Below are positions 38,420 to 51,275 of a stretch of DNA of 64,000 nt, in pieces. This stretch comes from Nocardia australiensis (GTDB lineage: Bacteria; Actinomycetota; Actinomycetes; Mycobacteriales; Mycobacteriaceae). The translations under genes and the position numbers were made by a program. Below the pieces are notes generated by a model, which made no database searches, was not told the DNA's origin, and saw only the letters and a list, made by a program, of their open reading frames with translations. The stretch lies in NCBI RefSeq assembly GCF_020733705.1, contig NZ_JAJFZM010000001.1, positions 1,488,001 through 1,552,000 of the forward strand, given 5' to 3'. Within the stretch, counting starts at the first letter, position 1, and each line of letters begins with the position of its first letter.

Positions 38420-38992
38420 ATGAGCGATCAGCCGCAACAGCCTGGCGCTTCCGCGTCGCAGCCCGGTCCGGAAGCGGAGCTGCGTGGCATTGATTTGGCG
38501 CGGCGAGCCCTCGAGGAGGCCCGCGCGGCCGCGAAGGCGAGCGGTAAATCGGTGGGGCAGGGCCGCGCCTCGCCGCGTCGTAGCCTGCGTGCGGGTACCA
38601 GGCGGCGTACCGGCTGGTCGGGTGCGCGCCCGGACGACCGCGATCCGCAGCTGCTGTCGCGGCTCACCGGGTCGATTGCGAAGAATCGTGGCTGGTCGAC
38701 CAAGGTCGCCGAGGGAATGGTCTTCGGTCGGTGGTCCGGTGTCGTCGGCGAGGACATCGCGTCACATGCCACCCCGATGACCTTGAAAGACGGCGTCCTC
38801 AGTATTGCTGCCGAATCGACCGCCTGGGCCACCCAGCTACGCATGTTGCAGGGGCAGATCCTGGCGAAGATCAATGCCGCCGTCGGTCAGGGCGTGGTCA
38901 CCTCGTTGCGGATCGCGGGTCCGGCGGCACCGAGCTGGCGCAAGGGCGAACGTCATATCAAAGGTCGCGGACCTCGGGACACCTACGGATAG
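38420..38992 (+). CDS. dciA: DciA family protein (DUF721), replicative helicase loader/operator
   Basis: 190 aa. The N-terminal ~75 residues are basic and disordered ([20 protein letters not shown]). The C-terminal DUF721 domain runs from [20 protein letters not shown] through [20 protein letters not shown] to [18 protein letters not shown]; the conserved Trp in GRWSGVVG is present. It is the homologue of Rv0004, shown in mycobacteria to interact with DnaB helicase and to be needed for replication. Sits between recF and gyrB as expected. Confidence 0.92.
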   Translation: MSDQPQQPGASASQPGPEAELRGIDLARRALEEARAAAKASGKSVGQGRASPRRSLRAGTRRRTGWSGARPDDRDPQLLSRLTGSIAKNRGWSTKVAEGMVFGRWSGVVGEDIASHATPMTLKDGVLSIAAESTAWATQLRMLQGQILAKINAAVGQGVVTSLRIAGPAAPSWRKGERHIKGRGPRDTYG

Positions 38993-41622
<2,630 letters not shown>

Positions 41623-41741
41623 GCAGACGTTCAAGCAGACGTTCAAGCGACCGTTCGAGCCTGACGCAGCGACCTCGGGCTCGGCCTGCTTCGATGGCGA
41701 TTGCCTCGTCGGCCGAGCCGCGAACTCCATAAGGAGCCATC

Positions 41742-44255
41742 ATGACTGACACCACATTGCCGCCGGTGGGCGGGGCAGGCGACCGGATCGATCCGGTCGA
41801 CATCCAGCAGGAGATGCAAAACAGCTACATCGATTACGCGATGAGCGTGATCGTCGGCCGCGCGCTGCCGGAGGTGCGCGACGGTCTCAAGCCGGTGCAC
41901 CGGCGCGTGCTGTATGCGATGTACGACAACGGGTATCGGCCCGACCGCGGCTATGTGAAGTCCGCGCGCCCGGTCGCCGAGACCATGGGTAACTACCACC
42001 CGCACGGTGACGCCTCGATCTACGACACTCTCGTCCGGATGGCGCAGCCGTGGTCGCTGCGTTACCCGCTGGTCGACGGCCAGGGCAACTTCGGTTCGCG
42101 CGGCAACGACGGCGCGGCCGCTATGCGATACACCGAATGCCGCCTGACGCCGCTGGCGATGGAGCTGCTGCGTGAAATCGACCACGAGACGGTCGATTTC
42201 ACGCCGAACTATGACGGTCGCTCGCAGGAACCGACGGTGCTGCCGAGCCGGGTGCCGAACCTGCTGATGAACGGCAGCAACGGCATCGCGGTCGGTATGG
42301 CGACCAACATTCCGCCACACAATCTCAACGAGCTCGCCGAGGCGATCTACTGGGCGCTGGACAACTTCGACGCCGACGAGGAGGCCACCCTCGCCGCCTG
42401 TATGGAACGGGTGAAGGGCCCGGATTTCCCGACCTACGGGCTCATCGTCGGTGGTCAGGGTATTCACGATGCCTACACCACCGGACGCGGCTCCATCCGG
42501 ATGCGCGGTGTGGTCGAGATCGAGGAAGACAACCGTGGCCGTACCACGATTGTCATCACCGAGCTGCCCTACCAGGTCAACACCGACAACTTCATCAATG
42601 CGATCGCGGAGCAGGTGAAGGACGGCAAGATCGCCGGCATCTCCGATATCCACGACGAGTCGTCCGACCGTGCCGGGATGCGGATCGTCGTCACGATCAA
42701 GCGTGACGCTGTGGCCAAGGTCGTGCTGAACAACCTCTACAAGCACACCCAGCTGCAAACCAGTTTCGGCGCGAACATGCTGTCCATTGTCGACGGCGTG
42801 CCGCGCACACTCCGCCTGGACCAGATGATCCGGCTCTACGTCAATCACCAGTTGGACGTCATCGTCCGGCGCACCCGCTACCTGCTGCGCAAGGCCGAGG
42901 AACGCGCCCACATCCTGCGCGGTCTGGTCAAGGCGCTCGACGCGCTCGACGAGGTCATCGCGTTGATCCGGCGTTCGGCCAATACCGACACCGCGCGCAC
43001 CGGCCTGATGCAGTTGCTCGACATCGACGAAATCCAGGCCACCGCCATCCTCGACATGCAGCTGCGCAGGCTGTCTGCCCTGGAACGGCAGAAGATCGTT
43101 GACGAGTTGGCCAAAATCGAGGCCGAGATCGCCGACCTCAAGGACATTCTCGAAAAGCCGGAGCGCCAGCGCGCCATCGTGCGTGCCGAGCTGGCCGAGA
43201 TCGTCGACAAGTACGGCGACGAGCGGCGCACCAAGATCGTCGCCAACGACGGGGACATGGCCGATGAGGATCTCATCGCCCGCGAGGACGTGGTTGTCAC
43301 CGTCACCGAGACCGGTTATGCCAAGCGCACCAAGACCGATCTGTATCGCAGCCAGAAGCGCGGCGGCAAGGGCGTGCAGGGCGCGGGGCTCAAGCAGGAC
43401 GACATCGTCAAGCACTTCTTCGTCAGCTCGACACACGATTGGCTGCTGTTCTTCACAAATAAGGGCCGGGTCTACCGGGCAAAGGCGTACGAATTGCCGG
43501 AGGCGAGCCGGACCGCGCGCGGTCAGCACGTGGCGAACCTGCTCGCGTTCCAGCCGGACGAGAAGATCGCCCAGATCATTCAGATCAAGGGCTACGAGGA
43601 CGCCCCCTACCTGGTGCTTGCCACCAGGAACGGCCTTGTGAAAAAGTCCCGACTGTCCGACTTCGACTCCAATCGCAGTGGCGGCATCGTCGCGGTGAAC
43701 CTGCGTGACTCCGACGAGTTGGTCGGCGCGGTACTGTGCTCGGCCGACGACGATCTGCTGCTGGTATCGGCGCAGGGCCAATCGATTCGGTTCTCGGCCA
43801 CCGACGAGGCGTTGCGTCCGATGGGCCGCGCCACCTCAGGTGTACAGGGCATGCGGTTCAACGCGGAAGATGAACTGTTGTCGCTCAATGTGGTTCGCGA
43901 AGGCACCTATCTGCTGGTTGCCACGTCCGGCGGTTACGCCAAGCGCACCGCGATCGAGGAGTACACCGCGCAGGGACGCGGCGGTAAAGGTGTGCTGACT
44001 ATCCAGTACGACATCAAGCGTGGCACCCTGGTCGGTGCACTCATCGTCGATGACGAGGATGAGTTGTATGCGATCACGTCCGGGGGTGGCGTCATCCGGA
44101 CGGCGGCCAAGCAGGTTCGTAAGGCTGGACGACAGACCAAGGGCGTGCGATTGATGAACCTCGGCGATGGGGATACCTTGCTTGCTATCGCGCGCAATGC
44201 CGACGAGCCCGAATTGGTCGACGGCGACGACACCACCAGTTCTCCTGAGCAGTAA
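41742..44255 (+). CDS. gyrA: DNA gyrase subunit A
   Basis: 837 aa. Catalytic Tyr region [20 protein letters not shown], quinolone-resistance region [19 protein letters not shown] (Ala-Ser-Ile-Tyr-Asp as in susceptible mycobacteria), and GyrA box [13 protein letters not shown] that starts the DNA-wrapping beta-pinwheel. The acidic tail ends [11 protein letters not shown]. Breaks and reseals DNA with GyrB. 119 bases separate it from gyrB, so the two are probably cotranscribed. Confidence 0.98.
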   Translation: MTDTTLPPVGGAGDRIDPVDIQQEMQNSYIDYAMSVIVGRALPEVRDGLKPVHRRVLYAMYDNGYRPDRGYVKSARPVAETMGNYHPHGDASIYDTLVRMAQPWSLRYPLVDGQGNFGSRGNDGAAAMRYTECRLTPLAMELLREIDHETVDFTPNYDGRSQEPTVLPSRVPNLLMNGSNGIAVGMATNIPPHNLNELAEAIYWALDNFDADEEATLAACMERVKGPDFPTYGLIVGGQGIHDAYTTGRGSIRMRGVVEIEEDNRGRTTIVITELPYQVNTDNFINAIAEQVKDGKIAGISDIHDESSDRAGMRIVVTIKRDAVAKVVLNNLYKHTQLQTSFGANMLSIVDGVPRTLRLDQMIRLYVNHQLDVIVRRTRYLLRKAEERAHILRGLVKALDALDEVIALIRRSANTDTARTGLMQLLDIDEIQATAILDMQLRRLSALERQKIVDELAKIEAEIADLKDILEKPERQRAIVRAELAEIVDKYGDERRTKIVANDGDMADEDLIAREDVVVTVTETGYAKRTKTDLYRSQKRGGKGVQGAGLKQDDIVKHFFVSSTHDWLLFFTNKGRVYRAKAYELPEASRTARGQHVANLLAFQPDEKIAQIIQIKGYEDAPYLVLATRNGLVKKSRLSDFDSNRSGGIVAVNLRDSDELVGAVLCSADDDLLLVSAQGQSIRFSATDEALRPMGRATSGVQGMRFNAEDELLSLNVVREGTYLLVATSGGYAKRTAIEEYTAQGRGGKGVLTIQYDIKRGTLVGALIVDDEDELYAITSGGGVIRTAAKQVRKAGRQTKGVRLMNLGDGDTLLAIARNADEPELVDGDDTTSSPEQ

Positions 44256-44293
44256 TCCATAGCGGCGGCAACGAACGGATCTAAGGATTCCCA

Positions 44294-45325
44294 TTGACCA
44301 CTCCGAATCAGCCGAATGACGAGCGGCACCAGACGAACGGCGTGACTGAGCGGATCGCACCGTCACCGATTCCGCCGCGGCCGATCCCACGAGCGGCGGC
44401 CGCTTCGGCCGAGGACGGGCCGCAGGGTGGCCCGTCCGGTGGTGCTCAGCCGCACGAAAACTCCGGCCAGCAAGGAGATTTCGCACCGAAGCAGGCGCCC
44501 GAAAAGGGCTCCGAGCGGCCCGCTGCGTTTGATCAGAAGACGGCGCGGGCAACTAACGCCGAGTCGAAAACGTCCGGCGACCAAGGCAACGGCAACGGCC
44601 AATCGCAGTATCAGGACGGGTGGGCGCAGCTTCCGCAGCGGGAGCCTCAGTCCAACCTGCACCGTCCGGGGCAGTCGCCGGTGACCGGTCGCCCGACCGC
44701 CGGCACGGGCGGGCTCGGCGGCGGGGCGACCAATGCCCGTACCACCGCCGACCTTGCGGCCAAAGCGGCTCGCAAGGAAGCTGCGATGGTGAAGTCGGTC
44801 GGCATCGACGGTCCGACGCGCAGCATCGCGCGGCCGGAACTGATCAAGGACATGCCGGATCTCTCCGAGATTCGGCACCCGCTGCCGCAGACGGAGGCCA
44901 CCGGCGCGCAATCGCACATTTCGCCGACGGTTCCGGTTGCGGTGGCCGCGGCGGTCACCACTGGTGAACCGCTGCGGGCGACCGTGCAGATTCGCCGCAT
45001 CGATCCGTGGTCCACTCTGAAGATCTCGCTGGTGATCAGCGTGGCGATGTTCTTCGTGTGGATGCTCGCGGTCGGTCTGCTCTACATCGTGCTCGAGGGC
45101 ATGGGCGTGTGGGAGCGACTGAACAACACCTTCACCGACATGGTGTCCCAGGACAGCGGATCGGTGGGGCTGATCGACGTCGGCACGGTCTTCGGCTACG
45201 CGGGCGTCATCGGCCTGATCAACGTGGTGCTGTTCACCGCGCTCGGCACCGTGGCAACCTTCATCTACAACCAGTGCTGCGACCTCGTCGGCGGCATCCA
45301 GGTGACGCTGGCAGACCCCGACTAG
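44294..45325 (+). CDS. DUF3566 membrane protein (Rv0007 position)
   Basis: 343 aa from TTG 44294, preceded by AAGGA. Residues ~1-220 are low-complexity and rich in Pro, Gln, Ala and Gly. The C-terminal ~115 residues form the DUF3566 domain with two helices: [20 protein letters not shown], and [20 protein letters not shown], separated by an exterior loop with [12 protein letters not shown]. Conserved directly after gyrA in mycobacteria and nocardiae and probably cotranscribed. Function unknown. Confidence 0.85.
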   Translation: MTTPNQPNDERHQTNGVTERIAPSPIPPRPIPRAAAASAEDGPQGGPSGGAQPHENSGQQGDFAPKQAPEKGSERPAAFDQKTARATNAESKTSGDQGNGNGQSQYQDGWAQLPQREPQSNLHRPGQSPVTGRPTAGTGGLGGGATNARTTADLAAKAARKEAAMVKSVGIDGPTRSIARPELIKDMPDLSEIRHPLPQTEATGAQSHISPTVPVAVAAAVTTGEPLRATVQIRRIDPWSTLKISLVISVAMFFVWMLAVGLLYIVLEGMGVWERLNNTFTDMVSQDSGSVGLIDVGTVFGYAGVIGLINVVLFTALGTVATFIYNQCCDLVGGIQVTLADPD

Positions 45326-45341
45326 AGACCAGGTTTCCACG

Positions 45342-45382
45342 CGGCCGGTACCGCCCCTCGTAGGGTCGGTACCGGCCGTTTT
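45342..45382 (+). terminator. Terminator after the gyrBA-DUF3566 unit
   Basis: A perfect 11-bp stem CGGCCGGTACC/GGTACCGGCCG with a 15-nt loop is followed by TTTT. Ends the gyrase transcription unit ahead of the tRNA. Confidence 0.85.
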
Positions 45383-45460
45383 GGTCATCAGCGCGACCGT
45401 AGGGTAATCTCGTGCCTCGGTTCGGTTAACAGCTTCGGCAGGGATCCGGACACGAATTAA

Positions 45461-45534
45461 GGGCCTATAGCTCAGGCGGTTAGAGCGCTTCGCTGATAAC
45501 GAAGAGGTCGGAGGTTCAAGTCCTCCTAGGCCCA
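45461..45534 (+). tRNA. tRNA-Ile (anticodon GAT)
   Basis: 74 nt. Acceptor stem GGGCCTA/TAGGCCC with discriminator A, D-loop AGCTCAGGCGGTTAGAGCGC, anticodon arm TTCGCTGATAACGAAG with GAT, and T-arm GGAGGTTCAAGTCCTCC. No CCA is encoded. It is the usual ileT at this locus; the tRNA-Ala normally found next is not seen. Confidence 0.98.
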
Positions 45535-45659
45535 CTCCCTTTATACCAACCAGGCACTATTTCGCGTGCCGCCCGTTAGCGGGTGCCTGGGGCCAATGGC
45601 GGTTATCTTTATTCATTGAGTAGCCGCCATGTGGTGAGTGCGAGTCCGGCCCGTAGCAG

Positions 45660-46318
45660 CCCGGTGGGCTCGGTGAGTTCGATGCCGAGCGATTCGGTTA
45701 CGACGCCGATCACGAGGTGCTGCGCGGGATCGAACTGGTGCTCGAGCCGGGGACGGTCACCGCGATCGTCGGGACGTCGGGAAGCGGAAAGTCCACGCTG
45801 GTTCAGCTGTTGCCGCGGTTCTTCGACCCGACCCACGGTTCGGTCGCCCTGGGCGGTGTCGATCTGCGCGAGCTCGGCAACCGGGAGCTATACCGGATGG
45901 TCTCCTTCGTCTTCCAGGATGCGCGCGTCGGTCGCGGACAATATCGCGCTGGCGGTACCGCATGCCGACCTCGACGACGTGATTCGCGCTGCCCTGCAGG
46001 CGAATATTCATGATCGAATTCTCGAACTGCCGCGCGGGTACGAAACGGTGATCAATGAAGAGGCCGGACTCTCGGGTGGCGAGGCACAGCGGATCGCGAT
46101 CGCACGCGCACTGCTCGCCGATACGCCCGTTCTGGTGCTCGACGAGGCGACCGCCTTCGCCGACCCGCAGACCGAACAGGCTGTGCGACAGTCCCTTTCG
46201 ATGCTGGCAAGCGAACGAACGATTCTGGTCATCGCCCACCGACTGGAGACGATCGCCGACGCCGACATCGTCGCGGTACTCGAGAACGGATCGATCGTCG
46301 AGCGCGGCAGGCCCGCTG
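45660..46318 (+). pseudogene. ABC half-transporter ATPase remnant with frameshift
   Basis: A nucleotide-binding domain is spread over two frames. In the first (stop at 45654, read from ~45660) it reads GEFDAERFGYDADHEVLRGI and Walker A GTSGSGKSTLVQLLPRFFDP up to the Q-loop SFVFQDARV. Near 45925 the frame shifts and continues as SVADNIALAVPHADLDDVIR, signature LSGGEAQRIAIARALL, Walker B VLVLDEATAFADPQ and H-loop IAHRLETIADAD, to about 46310. About four codons are also lost at the shift. The membrane domain expected upstream is missing. It resembles siderophore-type ABC exporters or IrtA/IrtB-like half transporters. No intact product is possible. Confidence 0.85.
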
Positions 46319-47329
46319 ATCGCGTTCGGGGCAACGGTCGCGGCCTACGCGGTGTTGCGCTACCGCAGCGACCCGTCCGGCTTCCGCGTCGGCACCACGC
46401 TGCTACAGGGCATGTATCACCGGCTCGGCGATCATCTGGCCCGGCTGCCCCTCGGCTGGTACAGCGCCGGTCGCATCGGCGAGGTGTCGGTCCTGGCCAG
46501 TCGCGGTGTCCTGCAAGCGATGAGCGCGATCGCGCACCTGTTGTCGCCATACATTTCGGCCTGCGTGACTCCGCTGACAATCGTGGCCGTGATGCTCGCC
46601 TTCAACTGGCAGCTGGGAGTGGCCGCGCTGGCCGCCGTACCGATCGTGGCCGCGGTCCAGATCCAGGCGGGACGTTCGACGGCCGTCGCCGACGAGGAAC
46701 GCCACGACCGCGAACACGAGGCGGCTGCCCGAGTCATCGAATATCTCCAGGCCCAACCGGTGCTGCGGGCCGGCGGCCGGACCGTCGAACGCTTCCGGTT
46801 GCTCGACGACTCGCTGCGGGACCTCCAGCGCACATCCCACCGCTCCACACTGCGGGCGTTCCCCACCGCGTTGGGCCTGACGCTCACGGTGCAGACGGTG
46901 TTCACCGCACTGCTGGCCCTGGGTGCCTACCTTGCGCTAGACGGAAATATCGGCGCGGCAGAGGTTTTGGCTATCCTGGTGCTCGCCGCCCGCTGTGCCG
47001 ATCCTTTGCTGTCGCTGTCCGATCTCGGCGGCAAACTGCGCGCCACCAGGTCCGTGCTGGCGCGACTCGACGGGCAGCCGTCCACGGCCAGCGTCGAGCG
47101 CCTCATGGCAGGCCGCACCGTGGTGATGGTGGCGCATCGGCTGCGCACCGTCCAACGTGCCGACCGAATCGTCTTCCTGGACGGCGGCCGGATCGTGGAA
47201 CAAGGAACCCACGACCAGTTGATGCTCCACGGAGGTCGCTACGCCGCCTTCTGGGATATTTCCATGACACCGCAGTCGTCAGAACGGGAAGACCCCACTA
47301 CCGCAAGAGGATTCGACTTCATACCTTGA
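46319..47329 (+). pseudogene. Second ABC half-transporter remnant, NBD core deleted
   Basis: In the third frame, from ~46319, a type-I exporter membrane domain appears without its first helix (FGATVAAYAVLRYRSDPSGF, then HLARLPLGWYSAGRIGEVSV, the coupling-helix region, and FPTALGLTLTVQTVFTALLA). At about 47085 the sequence jumps from the end of the membrane domain (SVLARLDGQPS) directly to MAGRTVVMVAHRLRTVQRAD, the D/H-loop end of an ATPase, so Walker A, Q-loop, signature and Walker B are gone. It is fused to the preceding remnant by a deletion that removed the end of gene 1 and the start of gene 2. A long frame covers it, but the protein could not hydrolyse ATP. Confidence 0.85.
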
Positions 47330-47604
47330 CGCCGATCCACCGAGCAGACGCATCGAGGCTGCTCACCCGGCGGCGCATGGTGGCTTGCCACATCGCTGCC
47401 GCAGCAGCAACGCATCGACCTGCCCGGCTGAACACGATCTGCCACTACTCGCCGACGGTATCGAGGTCCACCTCGGGTCCGTCCCTGTTCATCAACTGTG
47501 ACGGCGGTTGCTCACGAATCTTGACGGGCGCGTTGCGGAGCCACGGATTTTAGGCAGCACCTGCGGTTATAGTGTAATTATTGGTTGCGGCGCGAGGGGT
47601 GCCG

Positions 47605-48576
47605 ATGTCTGAAATGTCGAAAGTCGAGCTGTACGCGGCTATCCGCCAGGATCTTCGTGCCGGCCTGTCCATGCGTGCGATCGAGCGCAAGCACAGGGTC
47701 GGGTGGCGTACGGTGGCCAGCGCGACGGAGTCGGTGTGGCCCGAGCCGCGTAAGGAGTATCCGCCGCGACCACAGAAGCTGGATCCCTACAAGCCGTTCA
47801 TCGACGATGTTCTGCGCGCCGATCTGGATGTGCCTCGTAGACAACGTCACACGGCGACCCGGATCTATCACCGTTTGCTCGAGGAGCACGGTATGAGGAA
47901 CGTGTCATATCAGCGCGTCAGTGCCTATGTCCGCGAACGCAAACCACAGCTACAGGCGCAGCAGCTGACAGCCCGTCGCCGCTCCGAACGGCTCATCGAG
48001 GCCGCCGGGTTCCCTCGCTCTAAAACGTTGCGTGACTTCGATTTCGGTGCCAACCCCAGTGTCGACCCTGCCATGATCCGCACTCTCGCTGAATCCGACT
48101 GGGTCAAGGAAGGGCTGCCGTTGTGCTTGATCGGTGACTCCGGCACCGGGAAATCCCATCTGCTCATCGCTTTGGGCACCGAGGCAGCGAAAGCCGGATA
48201 CCGCGTCAGATACACCCTGGCTGCCAGGCTGGTCAACAGACTGATCGAAGCTGTCGATGGCAAACGGCTCACCAAGACCATCGCCCACTACAGCGGCGTC
48301 GACCTGCTCTGCATCGACGAACTCGGCTACACAGAACTGGACAGACGCGGCGCCGAATTGCTGTTCCAGGTATTAACCGAACGCGAGGAGAGGACGTCGG
48401 TCGCGATCGTCTCCAACCGTAGCTTCGCCGGCTGGTCCAAAATCTTCACCGACGCTGCGCTCTGCGCCGCCATCATCGACCGACTTACCTTCGGCGGCAA
48501 CATCATCGAGACCGGCACCCAAAGCTATCGCTGGGCCCATGCCAAGGCAACCGAACCCACCGACAAAACCCGCTGA
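47605..48576 (+). CDS. IS21-family IstA (N-terminus)-IstB fusion
   Basis: 323 aa from ATG 47605 with GAGGGG upstream; TTG 47581 is the longest start. Residues ~1-115 match the IstA transposase N-terminus: the HTH KVELYAAIRQDLRAGLSMRA and the second DNA-binding region QRHTATRIYHRLLEEHGMRN ending RVSAYVRERKPQL. From ~125 it becomes IstB, the AAA+ helper: RRRSERLIEAAGFPRSKTLR, DFDFGANPS, Walker A CLIGDSGTGKSHLLIALG, Walker B LLCIDELGYTELDRRGAELL, and sensor region SNRSFAGWSKIFTD. The IstA DDE catalytic domain and the IstB N-terminus have been removed without losing the frame. Not able to transpose by itself, but the ATPase is intact. Confidence 0.9.
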   Translation: MSEMSKVELYAAIRQDLRAGLSMRAIERKHRVGWRTVASATESVWPEPRKEYPPRPQKLDPYKPFIDDVLRADLDVPRRQRHTATRIYHRLLEEHGMRNVSYQRVSAYVRERKPQLQAQQLTARRRSERLIEAAGFPRSKTLRDFDFGANPSVDPAMIRTLAESDWVKEGLPLCLIGDSGTGKSHLLIALGTEAAKAGYRVRYTLAARLVNRLIEAVDGKRLTKTIAHYSGVDLLCIDELGYTELDRRGAELLFQVLTEREERTSVAIVSNRSFAGWSKIFTDAALCAAIIDRLTFGGNIIETGTQSYRWAHAKATEPTDKTR

Positions 48577-48734
48577 CCGGTCCGAGCCCTGATGCGTCTG
48601 CTCAACAACGACTCGTCGGCATCCCCGCTTCGGATCCATCGGATGGCTCGGACCCTATGTGAGAAACATGCGTTCCAAATTTATGAACGGTACGCGTCGC
48701 CGACGCCTTCGGAACTCGTTGATAACTCGACCTG

Positions 48735-48826
48735 AAACGCTGTCGAAGTTCATGGTAAAACGCCGTCGAAATTCGCGATAAAACGCCGTCCGCATTCATG
48801 GTAAAACGCCGTCGGGATTCGCGATA
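48735..48826. repeat. Four tandem 23-bp repeats, probable IS21 right-end transposase sites
   Basis: Units start at 48735, 48758, 48781 and 48804, each of the type AAACGCCGTCGAAATTCGCG plus ATA. Copies 1 and 3 end TTCATGGTA and copies 2 and 4 end TTCGCGATA, so the array alternates two forms. IS21 elements carry multiple end repeats bound by IstA. No matching left-end array was found upstream of 47605. Confidence 0.8.
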
Positions 48827-49213
48827 ATTCCACGGAAACTGCCGCTGACCGGCCAGGTCTCGCAGCTTGCTTCCTGGATAAACTATTGCGCTCCGATTTC
48901 TGTAGACGTATGTTTGTGGGTGGGTTTATGTCCAGTTGAAGTTCTGTGAGAAATATATGTAGGCAATTCTAAATTATGAAGGAAGGGGCAGCGCGAACCT
49001 GGCGATGCCTCCTGCTCGAAATGCAATTCCGTCACCGGCAACAGCGCGCCGCATTACTGACCGCGGGCAACGTCATCGGCGATACCGCTTCGGCAGCTGT
49101 CAGGCTCTCGTGCCCTGCCCCGTAGGCCGACTCTCACCATCACCACAACCTGCACCGGCCCACTGCCCCCAGGGCGGACCAGGGCTCTGATCGACTCACG
49201 AAGGAAGATACTC
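48827..49213. other. Non-coding, AT-richer spacer before the lysis cassette
   Basis: 387 bp with no gene. The stretch 48890-48985 is clearly AT-richer than its surroundings and could carry a promoter or be imported DNA. AAGGAAG lies just before the next gene. Confidence 0.5.
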
Positions 49214-49708
49214 ATGCCGACCATCACCTCCCTCTCTCCGACCTCGGGACCCGCCTCGGGGAATACCAGTGTCACGATTACCGGCACCGGGTTCGTCCCT
49301 ATCGTCCTCGACGTGACGTTCGGCGGGGTGGCGACCACTTTCACGGTGGACTCCTCCACACAGATCACGGCCATCGCGCCTCCCGGGTCGGGCACGGTAC
49401 AGGTCACCGTCAGCACATCCTCGGGTGGTCCCAGTAACGGCGTTCCCTACACTTATCTCCCGGTTCCTTCCCTGACCAGCGTGAGTCCCACGCAGGGGCC
49501 TTTCGCCGGCGGGAACACGGTCACCCTCACCGGCACCAATCTGACAGGTGTCACCGCGGTCCGCTTCGGTGGTACGGCGGCAACCTCCTTCGTAGTCGTC
49601 TCGGACACGCAGATCACGGCTGTCGCTCCTGCCGGATCCGGCATTGTCCAGATCACTGTCACCGCCCCGGGCGGAACCAGCAACGGGGAGACTTACATCT
49701 ATGGCTGA
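49214..49708 (+). CDS. Two-repeat IPT/TIG domain protein
   Basis: 164 aa; AAGGAAG precedes ATG 49214. It is made of two tandem IPT/TIG Ig-like repeats and nothing else: TITSLSPTSGPASGNTSVTI with FVPIVLDVTFGGVAT, and LTSVSPTQGPFAGGNTVTLT with LTGVTAVRFGGTAATSF; each ends in a T-Q-I-T-A-x-A-P motif. No signal peptide or anchor. Such short proteins occur in actinophage genomes, often as virion or tail decorations. It stands before the endolysin and may be part of the same imported cassette. Role not established. Confidence 0.85.
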   Translation: MPTITSLSPTSGPASGNTSVTITGTGFVPIVLDVTFGGVATTFTVDSSTQITAIAPPGSGTVQVTVSTSSGGPSNGVPYTYLPVPSLTSVSPTQGPFAGGNTVTLTGTNLTGVTAVRFGGTAATSFVVVSDTQITAVAPAGSGIVQITVTAPGGTSNGETYIYG

Positions 49709-49832
49709 CCAGGCGTCCGGGCGCTGACGCCCGCGCACTGGATGACGCCGAACCGTGCTCTGGGCTGGCTACGCGTTCCGGCCCGGGGTGCTGGTTCGGA
49801 AGTGCTCACTACCAGGTCGAGGAGGCGAGGCA

Positions 49833-51275
49833 GTGAAACTGGTGGACTTCTCTGCTGATCTGATCGACCCGCAAGCCATCAAGGATGCGGGATACGTCGG
49901 CGTCATCGGCTACTTCTCGGACTCCCGGCCCGGCGCGAACTTCGGTGCGAAGCCGTTGCGGCGCGATTACTGCGATCGCCTGCGCGCGTTGGGGTTGGAG
50001 ATCGTCTCGAACTACCAGTACGGCAAGGGCGCTACTTCGGATTGGCGCGGCGGATTCGATGGCGGAGTCCGGCACGCCGAGATCGCCTTGAAATACCACA
50101 CCGAGGCGGGCGGGCATGGCAACCGGCCGATCTACGCGCCCGTTGACTCGAACCCTTCCCTCGAAGAGTGGAATTCGCGGATCGCACCGTTCCTGCGTGG
50201 CTGGGCGTCGGTGGTCGGCCGGGAGTGGACCGGTATGTACGGCAACGCGCGCTGCATCGACTGGGCGCTCGAGGACGGCGTCGCCACCTGGTTCTGGCAG
50301 CACAACTGGTCCGGCGATCCATCGATTAACGGCGACCATCCCGCCGCTCACATTCACCAGGTCGAAATCGACAAACGTACGGTCGGCGGTGTCGGGGTGG
50401 ACGTGAACATCACCCTCGAAGACGACTACGGGCAGTGGTCCGCGGTGGCGACAGGTGGAGGTAGCGCCGCGGGGCATCCGCTCGGGGTCGATCTCGTTCC
50501 ATATCGCGAGCAAATGAATGGGCTGTGGAACGACGCCGACAACACCAAACAGTTGATCGTTGAGCACACCACCGAGAGCGAGAGCGGGAACACCGCGGTC
50601 ATCGGCTACCTGGAGCGAACCGGCAACGGCTCCTACCAGACGATGATCGACTTCGACGGCGAAGAAGTGCGGATGGTGCCCGACAACAAGCAGGCGTGGG
50701 CAGCGATGATGCAAGGCAACCGCCGCGGCCTGCATGTATGCGCGATGGGCCGAGCCGAGTGGGCGCGTGACCGGTGGCAGCAAGAGGGAAAGCTGCTCGA
50801 GCGCACCGCGATGCGGTACGCGGAATGGAGTCGCCGATACGGCATCCCACTCGTGAAGATCAGCGCCGCTGATGCGGCCAACGGAGTGCGGGGAATCGTC
50901 GGCCACATCGATATCACCGCTGCGTTCCACGAGTCCGACCACGGGGACCCCGGCCGCAACTTCCCCTACGACATCGTGATCGCGCGGGCATTCGAGATCA
51001 ACAACGGCACAACGATATCGGAGGAGTTCATGTCCCTGGCAGATGACGAACTCGGCAAGCGGTTTGGATCGCGGTCGAAATACCGTGCTGACGATGACCT
51101 GGTCGATACGCTCGCCGGATTTGTTCTCAACATCGACGCTCGAATCCACGAGGAGCACGTCGAACGCGAAGCCCTGAAAGGTGTCGGTTGGGCCGTCGAC
51201 CTCGTGAAGCGAGAAGCCGCACGGGGTGATGCGGGCGCGCAGGCGGTACTGGCGGAGATCGAAGGTTCCGAATGA
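49833..51275 (+). CDS. Phage-type endolysin: DUF1906 glycoside-hydrolase-like plus amidase-2 domain
   Basis: About 480 aa from GTG 49833 (GAGGAGG upstream); the frame to 49755 is not needed. Residues ~1-205 match the DUF1906/GH25-like fold: VDFSADLIDPQAIKDAGYVG, GLEIVSNYQYGKG, RPIYAPVDSNPS and HQVEIDKRTVGGVGVDVNIT. Residues ~225-400 form a PGRP/amidase-2 domain, with zinc-ligand candidates in IVEHTTES and GIVGHIDITAAFHESDHGDP. The last ~75 residues are helical and charged. No signal peptide, so release needs a holin; the next gene supplies a candidate. Cleaves peptidoglycan, as LysA of actinophages. Confidence 0.88.
   Translation: MKLVDFSADLIDPQAIKDAGYVGVIGYFSDSRPGANFGAKPLRRDYCDRLRALGLEIVSNYQYGKGATSDWRGGFDGGVRHAEIALKYHTEAGGHGNRPIYAPVDSNPSLEEWNSRIAPFLRGWASVVGREWTGMYGNARCIDWALEDGVATWFWQHNWSGDPSINGDHPAAHIHQVEIDKRTVGGVGVDVNITLEDDYGQWSAVATGGGSAAGHPLGVDLVPYREQMNGLWNDADNTKQLIVEHTTESESGNTAVIGYLERTGNGSYQTMIDFDGEEVRMVPDNKQAWAAMMQGNRRGLHVCAMGRAEWARDRWQQEGKLLERTAMRYAEWSRRYGIPLVKISAADAANGVRGIVGHIDITAAFHESDHGDPGRNFPYDIVIARAFEINNGTTISEEFMSLADDELGKRFGSRSKYRADDDLVDTLAGFVLNIDARIHEEHVEREALKGVGWAVDLVKREAARGDAGAQAVLAEIEGSE

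Noticed and set aside
41643..43781. 712-codon minus-strand frame opposite gyrA
   Set aside because: Shadow of a high-GC gene; no domain recognisable and the plus strand is unambiguous GyrA.
45583..47553. Single 656-codon frame spanning the ABC remnants
   Set aside because: Only 45925-46310 of it is meaningful; the rest is out of frame with the real domains, so it is a pseudogene artefact.
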